From Adineta steineri (lineage: Eukaryota > Rotifera > Eurotatoria > Adinetida > Adinetidae), in assembly GCA_905250115.1 (NCBI GenBank), contig CAJNOI010000076.1, forward strand, positions 146,114 through 210,113: 64,000 bases of DNA. The letters run 5' to 3'. A program made the position numbers and the translations under genes. A model generated the notes under the pieces. The model ran no database searches, was not told the origin of the DNA, and was given only the letters and a program-made list of their open reading frames with translations. Of the stretch, positions 1 through 9,700 are shown piece by piece (the stretch's first letter is position 1; each line of letters starts with the position of its first letter).

Positions 1-467
1 AAGACATGTGGATGAACTAGAGGATGATATATATCATCCTCTAACACTAAGGTGCAAGCAATGCAAAATTCGAGTGAAATTTGTTTTTGCTTTGTTCATA
101 TATGAATCAATAGAGCATGAGCTGCTGATCACGATGAGCTACTTTTTGGCCCAATTTCAGATTTAACATTAAAAACTGATTCTAGAAAAGGTGTGATATG
201 GGTGTTAACTCAAAGATTTCTTTTATGATGGCTCTTCTAATATCTTCCACTACAGTACGGATAGATCGATCTAACAAAACCTATCTAGTTTTTCAAGGAA
301 ATGAGAGAGTCAATTTTTTTATTTTGTTTGAATCTTCATACCAGCTTCTATAAAAGTACATATCTTTTTTCTTTTGTTCTGTTTTCTCTGTGGAGAAAAT
401 TTTGTTTTACTGATAGTACAGGAAAATTGGAGAGATCATTCTGGTATAACAGATCTTGAGCGTCCGT
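1..467. other. Intergenic, nothing recognised
   Basis: AT-rich sequence with no open frame of meaningful length and no motif I recognise. It could be the edge of a gene lying to the left, but no splice-consistent coding signal was seen. Confidence 0.5.
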
Positions 468-605
468 AAGGGTGTGGGTGTGGATCACATTAAGACATGA
501 ATACCATCCACACTCACACTTACATCCACTCTTAAACAAGGTCGAAATCGCCATCACAGAGTGCTTCATACACATACCCACACGCACACACATGCCCACG
601 CTCGC
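468..605. repeat. Foldback element with telomere-like arms
   Basis: A G-rich run (AAGGGTGTGGGTGTGGAT, from 468) is followed about 20 nt later by its imperfect reverse complement (ATCCACACTCACACTT), so the strand can fold into a hairpin. A further C-rich stretch of CACACCC/CACGC type continues to about 605. The arms resemble the bdelloid telomere unit TGTGGG. The same G-rich, spacer, C-rich order recurs at many places in this window. Confidence 0.65.
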
Positions 606-725
606 ACCTAACTTCAAGATTTGAACTTATGACCTAGGGTTGTGTAGCATTAATAGTTGATTCTCAAAACGACAAGCAAGTCATTTAGTTAAATTTTTAG
701 CTTTAAATCAAAAAGTAAATAGTAA

Positions 726-2006
726 TCAGTCTACCTCCATGTTGGGAGGAGAGCGTTCTTCCTTAGCGAGTACAAGTAGATTGTTGTACACATCGTCCGC
801 AAAGATGCTCTTCAATTTCTGGATTTCAATATCATTCTTCTTGAGCTCTTCCATAAATCTTTGCATGGCATCAATCTTCGTTTTTGGAGAAAAACACCGA
901 GAACTAGATTTTAATGTAGGTACACAAGGAGAAGAATGATCAACAAAGTCAAGCTGAACCTGATCGGTTTCTATAGTAAGTTTCAGCTCAGTAGCACACA
1001 CAGCGAAGTCCAAAAGATCCCATGCAACGTCTTCTTTGTCACGATAACAGCGCCAATACAATTGATCTGAATCTTCTTTTCCGATCCATGCCGATGACGT
1101 CAGTGGAGTTGGTTCATCAAGCTTTTCAATAAATGTGATAATCTTTTCACTGGGAGCAAGCAAAAACGAATGACAATACTCCCGAGTGTACTTACGTGTG
1201 CCAAGACAGTAAGCCTTTGGATATGTCTTTTGTATGACACTGAAAGGTAGAGTAAGACGATAACAACCGTATCGGGATTTTTTTGGATCGAGTGACGGAC
1301 ACACTACATCATCGGTTGTGTTCGGCGGAGGAGCAGGGGAGAACCATATGAGATCCGGTCCATTATAAACAAAATGCGTTCTACCTTTCAGACATATTTT
1401 CTGTCCGATATGCATTTTTTGTTTTGAATTTATAAGGTATAAAATGTTGAGAAGATCTTCGATATTGTGAATCACATGCTGAACTTTGTTGAAGCGGATC
1501 TGTTTGAAGGAAGCATCATTTAGAGACGGTAATAAGAATTTTCTATGTAAAAATTTCCATCCCTTTTTTGTGACCTCGTCTTCATCTGGATATGCGGGAA
1601 AAATAAAAATCCGACTTTTTTGTTTGCAGAAGACACTCCCATCGATGCGCTTATATATTTTTTCGAAGTCAAGTTTACGCAATATTTTGTACAGAACTTC
1701 TAGAGATGCATCGAATTCAATCACCTTCCTCTCTGAAGGAGCAATACGAAGCCGTCGTTGCGAGCTGCTTAAATTATTGCAATGCTGATGAAGGGTAGAA
1801 TCGATAGTTGTGATAATATGACCAATGAGCCCTTCGTTTCGTGAAGGATTGTCCAAGAGCCAATGCTCAACGGCCCCTAATAATGTTTTTGAACGATCGT
1901 ACGACGTGCGCCATGTCTTAGAAGCATATTCACTGAATTCAGCCAATGCGCGATGTACTTTCAATTCTTTAGCGTCAATACTTTCTCCAGTCATACTTGC
2001 TGTCAT
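726..2006 (-). CDS. Hypothetical protein, possibly with degenerate PUB-like helical modules
   Basis: Single open frame without introns, about 426 residues if translation begins at the MTASMTG methionine (2006). An in-frame upstream methionine at 2093 would add 29 residues that look like 5' leader, so the shorter start is preferred. I do not recognise the family with certainty. Two stretches, around residues 75-130 and 155-205, have the pattern of a helical bundle with a buried 'F..I......v.e.L..LykiL..l.F' spacing that recalls PUB/PUG domains; this is a weak impression only. A short acidic C-terminus follows a region rich in charged residues. No signal peptide or membrane segment is visible. 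Its neighbours are repeats, so context does not help. Confidence 0.55.
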   Translation of the reverse strand: MTASMTGESIDAKELKVHRALAEFSEYASKTWRTSYDRSKTLLGAVEHWLLDNPSRNEGLIGHIITTIDSTLHQHCNNLSSSQRRLRIAPSERKVIEFDASLEVLYKILRKLDFEKIYKRIDGSVFCKQKSRIFIFPAYPDEDEVTKKGWKFLHRKFLLPSLNDASFKQIRFNKVQHVIHNIEDLLNILYLINSKQKMHIGQKICLKGRTHFVYNGPDLIWFSPAPPPNTTDDVVCPSLDPKKSRYGCYRLTLPFSVIQKTYPKAYCLGTRKYTREYCHSFLLAPSEKIITFIEKLDEPTPLTSSAWIGKEDSDQLYWRCYRDKEDVAWDLLDFAVCATELKLTIETDQVQLDFVDHSSPCVPTLKSSSRCFSPKTKIDAMQRFMEELKKNDIEIQKLKSIFADDVYNNLLVLAKEERSPPNMEVD

Positions 2007-2093
2007 TGTTTTCTGCTTGATTATAAAATGCGAACATGAAAAATGCTGTCCCTTTTTATAAAACATTACCTGAATGTTGATATAGTGTGTCAC

Positions 2094-2934
2094 TGTATTC
2101 TTTGCATGAGTGATTTATTGGTGGTGCGTTGGGGCGCTTTTAAATGAAACAGAATGCAAACTATAGAGAAAGAAAAGAGCAATAAAAAAAGTAACGCGCC
2201 TCATGGTTTGGCTAGAATAAACTACATATGAAAGCACATCCATATAGAAAATCGTTACTGTCATACGTTACATATTGCCCTCTATATTGATGACATTTTA
2301 TCTATAGATGGCAACAATCAATACCATTCCCTCTTCTCTGTTATACTGTCAGTTCACAGATCAATGATCAGAATCATGACAGTAGTGCCTCTGAAAGTAT
2401 TAGTGTTGATTCTATTATCATCCCCACACCCTTCAATTTCTCTAAAAAAAATTCAATATAAAAAAACTAAGAACTTCTGTGTGATAGTAGATGATTTTTA
2501 TTATTAGAAATAGTTGTTCGTTTTTGAAGAATGTGTTATTGAGATTATTATTACAATGATATTCATGAAAAGTGCTAAATTTCATCAAAAGATAAATTAG
2601 TATCGCAAAAGAATACTTGAAAAAGATCATCTGCTGAGATGCGACTTATCTTACAGTAAAACTTATCAGAAATAGTAGATATCTTACAAAATAAATCTCT
2701 AACAAATCGCATCGAATTATGAAAAAAATTCAAATTAGCTAGAGTTTCGATAATTATTTACCAAAAATTTTATTTTTGTCTTCGTTTCAAAACGCGTTCA
2801 GACGGATTTTTAACGTTTAATATCGCCTGGATGCATTTAGACAAATTTCATTTTTGTCTAAAAGCGAATAAGGCTTGTGTCTCGAACGTATGTGAATACA
2901 CTCAAAAACGCGTTTAGATGCGGTTTCTCTCCGT
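2094..2934. other. Intergenic, nothing recognised
   Basis: AT-rich sequence between the hypothetical gene and the gag-like remnant. No convincing coding segment or structured repeat was seen. Confidence 0.5.
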
Positions 2935-3350
2935 TTGATTTTTACATGGGCATTACCTAATTTCGTAGCTAATTCCATATTTCATATTGATAAATGTAAG
3001 ATGACTAATCAGATACTATTAGCGAAAGCTCGTAAAGCCCGATTCAATAGTTTACCTAACTTTTGTTGGCATTCTTCAGAGGATGTTGAACGTTTTCTAA
3101 AAAGTATTAAACATATCACAAAAGCAAATGATAAATCAAATAATCATGAAATCTTGTAAATCGTTCGTCAAAAAAGATAAACAGCTGATACGTTGTTCAA
3201 CAACAATGAAATTACATTTAAAACATAGACAGATTTGGAAAGCATATTTTCAAATTGATATTTTTCATCAACAATGAAAGTTAACAATTTATGTCGTGAA
3301 ATTGATCCAAACATGTCTAAGAAAACAATTATTCAACACTTAATGAGTAA
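2935..3350 (+). pseudogene. Decayed gag-like retrotransposon fragment
   Basis: Conceptual translation in shifting frames gives a capsid-like pattern: a helix with FCWHSSEDVERFLKSI, then a stretch beginning NNEITFKTWTDLE, then a C-terminal segment with REIDPNMSKKTIIQHLMSKL. That order (W/F-rich helix, 'TW..l...F', then a late 'HLM.gL' helix) is typical of Ty3/gypsy-type gag proteins. The frame is broken by at least one stop and frameshifts, and no protease or reverse transcriptase is seen beside it, so this is a dead fragment. The assignment is from pattern only. Confidence 0.5.
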
Positions 3351-3398
3351 ACTAGGATGCGAATGTAGATGAACAATGATCATCCACCCACACTCTAG
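3351..3398. repeat. Eroded foldback with telomere-like arms, at the end of the gag remnant
   Basis: A CTAGGATGCGAATGTAGATG arm faces CATCCACCCACACTCTAG about 10 nt downstream. The two are imperfect reverse complements, and the C-rich arm is telomere-like. The element begins where recognisable gag homology stops. Confidence 0.4.
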
Positions 3399-4658
3399 TC
3401 AATGTTTAAAGAGCTTGTTACACAGTTAGTAGAACTAACAAGAAATTTATGATTAAAGTTAACTCTATTGTATTCTAATTCTTTTTTTTTTGTTGTTGTT
3501 ATTGTTATTCAATGATTTGTTCTCTTACTCACTCTTTATACATGACCAATTATTGTAGGCCACACCCATACATATATTTATTCTCTAACATCAAATTGAT
3601 GCCTAGCGATAGATAATAGTTTATATGAAAGAAAAAATTACTTTGTTTTTTTTTCTACAGTCATACTACGTGTGTTACAGATAATGGTGAGAAATAGTAT
3701 TTAAATATATAAATGAAATCGATAGTGCGATACATGCAACAATTATTTTTATACATTCTTTTTGAACATTGAAGGACGATATATATATATATCGATTGTA
3801 GAAAAAGGTATGCAGTAATCAAGATATTTTTCAGTTTTTTTCAACAAAACTAAAGAGAGAATAATATGATGAATGAAAAGAATTTTGTGTAAATCGAACA
3901 AAGAAAGATTTTTTGTAAGATAAAAAATAAATTTGATATTTAAAACAGCATAGAATACGTTAGAATAATAAAAAAAAACAACTATAGTTTTAAATAAGAC
4001 TCCAGATACAGATTATATTGAGTGTTTGTCATATTTTTAGTAAATAGTTTATTTAAATCTATAATCTAACAATATAGATATGATATACCGGTCCACATCC
4101 ACCCTTAAAATCATGTAAATATCTAACAGAATAAAAGTAATACTACAGTCAGTTGAAAAGCATTTTTTGTAAGTTATTGATTTCAGATAAGGAACGAAAA
4201 ATACGGCGTTTCTCCGCGTAAAATTTTTCATGTAGAAAAAGTTGAGTTGCTAACAACAAAGGGTGGCTTCATCATTTTGTTTTTAAAAAAACTTTTTTTC
4301 GTCGCGTAAAAGCGCACATTTTTATACGCAGAAACATCGTATTTTTCGTTCTTTGTCTGCCTGAATAGTAAAGTAAATGTGCTGTTGAAACGAACAGCGA
4401 TAACAGTAAATTCCATTTCTATTATATATCATTTGAAGTAAGTACAATTTATTCTTATCTTGTTTTCTATTTAATCGTTCGACATGATGATGAGAGAAAA
4501 AAGTTGCCTTTTGAGTTATCTTTATCATATATTTAATGATTCTGCTATTTTTTATTGATTTGGTTTGTGCAGACTACTATTTTGTTTTTTCTGTTTAGAA
4601 CAAATAAATAAACACAAAAAAAAGTCATATATTTATTGACTTACTGATCAAGTATACA
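3399..4658. other. Intergenic; one isolated C-rich telomere-like tract
   Basis: Mostly AT-rich and homopolymer-rich. A one-sided tract, CCACATCCACCCTTAA at about 4090-4106, resembles the C-rich arm of the foldback family and shares its CACCCTTAA end with the tract in the CFAP70 intron. No coding segment is supported. The short, strongly AT stretch before 4659 presumably contains the promoter and leader of the transporter gene. Confidence 0.45.
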
Positions 4659-6119
4659 ATGATACCTATGATTTCCTCTGACCAAGAACAAATACAAGTT
4701 AACAGCAGTGATAGTCTTAGTGATGCAGAAAGTCTGCACGATACCGATTCAAAACAAGATTTACCAACTGTATATGATACATATACTAAATTCAAAAAGT
4801 ATACAATACTGCTTATTATTATTGGTTTAGGATTTTTATCAACTTTCGATAAACTAATTTTTGTTCCGGCATTGCCCACAGTAATTGAAGATCTACATTC
4901 AACAGAAACATTAGGTTTATTAACAATCACTGTATATATGCTTGGAAGTTGTTTTTGCGGACTTATTTGGGGAGTACTAAGTGATTGTTATGGACGTAGA
5001 TCAATCATATTACTTGCACTTAGTGGATTTCTATTATCTGTAGCTGGTTCTTACTTTTCATCAAATATATATATATTTTTAGTATCTCGTGTACTACAAG
5101 GAGCTTTTATCTGCGTAGCACAAATTCTTGGTCCAGCAACAATTGCTGATATATATCAACCAAATGAACGTGCACGAGCTATCTCTCTCTTCTATGCGTT
5201 TCATTTCGTCGGGTCATTAGTTGGCCCAACCATCGGTGGACCGTTGTCTTATCATTATGGTTGGAGATCTACATTTATTGTAGTAGAAATTCTTGCAATT
5301 ATTTTATTTATCCTTTATATTTTCTTCGTACCTGAAACACACCAGTATATAGTTGTATGCAAATACCACGAAACAGGAACAAAACTACTTGAATATGACT
5401 TACTTGTAAAGCCGACACTACAAAATCCATGTTTAGCATTAACATACTTAAAAGAGACAACAATGCTACCTTATGTCTTTCTTTTAGCGCTAGGATATAT
5501 GTCAATGAATATTGCACAGCTTTTTTTTCCTATTCAATTATCTAAAGCACCTTACAACTACAAATCAGACATAATCGGTATATTATATCTTCCATTGGCG
5601 ATTGTAAAGTGTTCAGGTAGTATTATCGGTGGTATTCTATCTGATTATGCAGCAGTTAGATATATGGAAACATCAAGAATTCATGAAGGACATGTTGTGC
5701 CAGCATTATTATTTTCTGTTCTAACACCTATTGGTCTAATCCTTTACGGATGGTCATTTCAGTATGGTATGCATATAGCATTACCAGTCATTGGACTAAT
5801 TATCTGTCTTTTTGGTCAAACAACTACTCGGCCTGGTATCTATTCGTTCTATACAATTAAATATCAACACTGTTTAGCTAGTGTTATCGCAGCAAATAAT
5901 TTTGTACAATTATTGTTAACAACGATTATGTTAACATTTACAGCGATAATTGTAGAATCAATTGGTAATGGACTATATTTTACAATTATAGCTGTGGCTA
6001 ATATATTGACAACAATCGTACCAGCAATAATTATTTTAAGAAAAATTAGATTATCTCATATTTCTGACAAGATCTCTAGTCAAAGTATTCCTCTAATAAG
6101 TACTGATGATGAACAATGA
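4659..6119 (+). CDS. MFS transporter, DHA1 (drug:H+ antiporter) type
   Basis: Intronless gene for 486 residues. A hydrophilic, acidic N-terminal tail of about 45 residues precedes 12 predicted membrane segments. The VPALPTVIEDL segment lies between TM1 and TM2; loop 2-3 carries MFS motif A as GVLSDCYGRRS; TM4 is followed by GPATIADIYQPNERARAI; and TM5 has GPTIGGPLSYHYGWR, the antiporter motif C region. A long cytoplasmic loop separates the two halves. These are hallmarks of the DHA1 family, best known from fungi and bacteria, which exports small hydrophobic compounds using the proton gradient. The substrate cannot be inferred. A single exon in a region where most genes are intron-rich, together with the fungal-like motifs, suggests acquisition by horizontal transfer, a common event in bdelloids. 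A second methionine three codons in is an alternative start. Confidence 0.88.
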   Translation: MIPMISSDQEQIQVNSSDSLSDAESLHDTDSKQDLPTVYDTYTKFKKYTILLIIIGLGFLSTFDKLIFVPALPTVIEDLHSTETLGLLTITVYMLGSCFCGLIWGVLSDCYGRRSIILLALSGFLLSVAGSYFSSNIYIFLVSRVLQGAFICVAQILGPATIADIYQPNERARAISLFYAFHFVGSLVGPTIGGPLSYHYGWRSTFIVVEILAIILFILYIFFVPETHQYIVVCKYHETGTKLLEYDLLVKPTLQNPCLALTYLKETTMLPYVFLLALGYMSMNIAQLFFPIQLSKAPYNYKSDIIGILYLPLAIVKCSGSIIGGILSDYAAVRYMETSRIHEGHVVPALLFSVLTPIGLILYGWSFQYGMHIALPVIGLIICLFGQTTTRPGIYSFYTIKYQHCLASVIAANNFVQLLLTTIMLTFTAIIVESIGNGLYFTIIAVANILTTIVPAIIILRKIRLSHISDKISSQSIPLISTDDEQ

Positions 6120-6299
6120 TAAATAATCATGATTTTTGTGTATTCATACTCATTCTGTAATACTGACTTTTTGCTTGAATATCTAATTAGAAGTGTGAAT
6201 GTATGTCTAGATATGATTGAAGACGAGATATACTTAGCGATTGAAATACATACTCGTATATGATATCTTCAAATCGTTTTGAGTGAAAAAGAAAATCTT

Positions 6300-6412
6300 G
6301 AGGGTGGATGTGGATGTGAGCGCCTGTGGATTGGTATAGCTGTGAATAGAAAAAAGTCATTCATGCTCACACGAACACCACACCAACACCGTACTCACAC
6401 TCTTTCGAGCGC
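6300..6412. repeat. Foldback element with telomere-like arms
   Basis: The left arm starts TTGAGGGTGGATGTGG and the right arm is a run of CACACGAACACCACACC units ending CACTCTT. The arms are separated by about 40 nt of unrelated sequence. It lies just beyond the 3' end of the transporter gene. Confidence 0.6.
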
Positions 6413-6572
6413 AATATTTTGGTGTCTGACTTCTTCATAGTCACACGAAACTGCACCTTGATCGTTGCATGGCTATTGTATTTCATGTCATTCAATAAAC
6501 ATATCAAAATGCATCTAATTTACTCTTCCAATTTTTAGATTGCTGAAGATCGAATTTCAATGGCAATATAAT

Positions 6573-6680
6573 TTGAGGGTGTGGGTGGATGTGAGTAAGA
6601 GGTAAATAAGCCATACTGACACTTACACGCACACCCACATCCGACATCCACACTCACTCACATTCACACTCACACACCCA
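6573..6680. repeat. Foldback element with telomere-like arms
   Basis: The left arm, TTGAGGGTGTGGGTGGATG, is nearly a perfect telomere-like run. The right arm is a longer series of CACACCCACATCC and CACTCACA units. It lies under 100 bp from the 3' end of the receptor gene and is the second such element between the two genes. Confidence 0.65.
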
Positions 6681-6768
6681 AATAAAAGAAAGTCTAAATT
6701 AGTACATGTATGTATAGAATTTTGTTAATATTTTCACGAAGCGTAAGAAGCAATCAATTGTTAGAAGT

Positions 6769-9700
6769 TTATTTTACGCGCTGTTGCAGTTGTATTGGTT
6801 GTTGTAGATTTTTCACCTTCGGTTTGAACATCCATTTGAAGTATTTTCTTCCAATAACTGTCTCACCAAACTCCTTCTTGTAGCCACTTGAAGGCAAAAC
6901 GAAAAGGACAAATCCAAGCGTTTGTGGGACATACGAGAGTAAATAAGCGACAAGTAGAGCATGTTTCTGCCAAACATTCAACTGCGTGCAAGCTAGGCTA
7001 AAGGAAATAATGATTTGAGGCAAAGCGGATAAGACAATGATAGCCGGTATCAGATAGAGTTCTTTGTGCACAGTGAACTGTTTCTTCAATACTTGTCCAA
7101 ATGTTGTCTTCTCGCCATTTGCTTTTGTTCGCCTTCGAGCAATTTGTATGATTAAGATTGTGATTGCTATCGCTTGAATCAAGAATGGGATGACGTGGTG
7201 CAAAAGTGTGCTCACTCGATCATAATTAGCCAAAATGCTCTGTTGAAAATTAGTTACACAGACAAAAGTAGAAGAATTCGGCTGACGAATGTTCTCATAA
7301 GCGAGAATCTCGTGAGTGTGCAGACCAAACAGAGCAAGAATAGTGATTATACTTATATAGATACCAATTGTAGGATTTTTCGTAATGGTGCTCGTGGGAA
7401 ACCAGACCATCAAAAGGCGATTAATGGTAATCCAACTTGTTAGCCAATAGGATGAGCGAGTGATGGCAGACAGAATAAAACTCATGATTTTGCATGAAGT
7501 AGCAGTTGTCCATCCCAGTGTACCGAAAAGGACGTGGATAAACTTGAAAAAAAGTCCAAGGAGAGCACATTGATTGAGGATGCTGAGAACAAATAAGTAG
7601 TTGCCAACTCTGACTTTGCGTGGCTCTTTCCGTATGAAAGTGAGAAGGGAGCATACATTGTTAAGAAGACCAATAGTGAAAATAAGAAAGGTCAGCATAA
7701 TGTAAATTACTTGAGTTGTTTTAGACTGCGAAGTAAGAAGAGAGTCGAGTGTAAATCCAAAAGCTCGCATACTAAATTCGCATAGACGTCCTTGATGGCA
7801 GTGTGGACATAAGCAGATGAAGTCTTGAGAATTTGTCGGATCTCCTTTTATACATTTTCCACCTGATAAACAAAAGTCACAACGGTCTATTACGAAATCA
7901 TGTATGAAACACATGACGCGGGTGCCATCTGCTATGCAAATACAAAAATAAGTGCTGTCGTAAAAACACAAGCGATGTTTATCATTAGCGCAAATCTGAT
8001 GGTATTTGAAGAGGGCAGGTACTTTTGACGTTTCATCTGAAACCAGAAAGAATGTGTGGGTAGAAATTTTCTTCGAAATGTAAATAACCTACCTTTAGGC
8101 AGTAGTGATATGACATCTGGACACAACTGAGGCGTTGAAGTAAGATTGATAAGTGCACTATCCCATTGAGCGTAGAGCACGTAGTATTGAGGGGCTGAGA
8201 AACCTTCATAAATTTTTAGCAGACTCAGAAATGGAGTTATTTCTTGATCATGATAATAACGAATGGTTAGTGGCAGTCCACTAGTAATCATCTGATGTCG
8301 TAGTTGGAGTGTAGAAAATACACGCATGTCCAACTCATAAAACTGAACGACACTAACACTTGGTGATAAAGTCATGTTCACATCAATTGCAACAGCGACT
8401 TTCTCATTTTGACATCGATCACCATAGAATTGTTTTGAGCATTGACAAATGAATGGTTTGTCGCCACTTGGATCGTATGTTAAATGACAAGTTCCATTCA
8501 AGCCACAAGGATCTGACTTGCATGCTTCATTTCGTATATGACAACTAGGACCAAAATGATCGAGAGAACATATGCATAACGGATTATCTGGATTTTTAAT
8601 CATACCACGTTGACCAGGCCGACAAATGGAATCTGGTGAGCAATATAAAGGACATTTTTGTTCATATACAGTGCAGTTCGTATTTGTGTAACCTGATTTA
8701 CACGAACAATAGAACCTTCCTTCTTCGTTTAGAATAGGTTTACAGATAGAATTTGCATTACATGGATTTTGAGCGCATGGATCAACCGTGGAGTTTCCAA
8801 ACCAAGCAGGAAATTTCAATATCGTTGCGAGACGAAAGGCCGGAAGATAATCAAAGTAGATTATATATCGAAAGGATCCTAGCTCGATTGTGTCATTACT
8901 TTGGAGTGCATAAACATCGAAATGTACCGAATAAGGATGATCATAAATAACATCCGTACTGTTCAAGTAACGTCGCCGTTTATGCTCTAATATTGTTACT
9001 GAACGAGAATAGAGAAGGTAAAAACGTTGTTTGACATAGTTTTTAGTTTCTAATATTGGATTTACATAAAAAACATGATGATCGATATATTTTGTTTCGC
9101 GAAACACTAAGCTTGTGACAATCTTGAATAGACTTGAAGAAAGCAGCAGTGTAGGAGTGAGAGTACTAAGATCGAGATACGTGATTATAGTAAGACGGTC
9201 TGAGAAAAATTCGCAACGAATACCATAATAGGCAGGTGGACAAAAACACAAAACGTTAGTCTCAATGCTTATTACGATGCCTCGATTGCAGACAAATAAC
9301 CGCCAATCAAGTGTAATAACATCTTGTTTTTGCCGATATTCGCGTGTATTAAGCATCGCAGGAAGCTGATATTTAGTTTCTGCAACTGTCGATACTGACT
9401 TTTTATGTTGCTGAATTGTGGGAATAACTGTCGGAAACGTTGGTAGTTCGAAAACCTTTCTGAGCGGTTTATGTGTTCGATAGTGTGATCTGCGGAGCAA
9501 AGTATTATAGTATGGAGGACACCAGTATTCATCTTCACCGTGCAAACATTGTTTGATCCCATCGCATCGTGCATTTTTGACACACGTTTCATTCAGACAA
9601 ATCACATCGTTCTTGTCAGAACAGGTTGCATTCCTGCTTTTGTACGAGCAGAGTAATGAATTCGAACATTTTTTATTAGTTTCACAAGCAATGTGATTTT

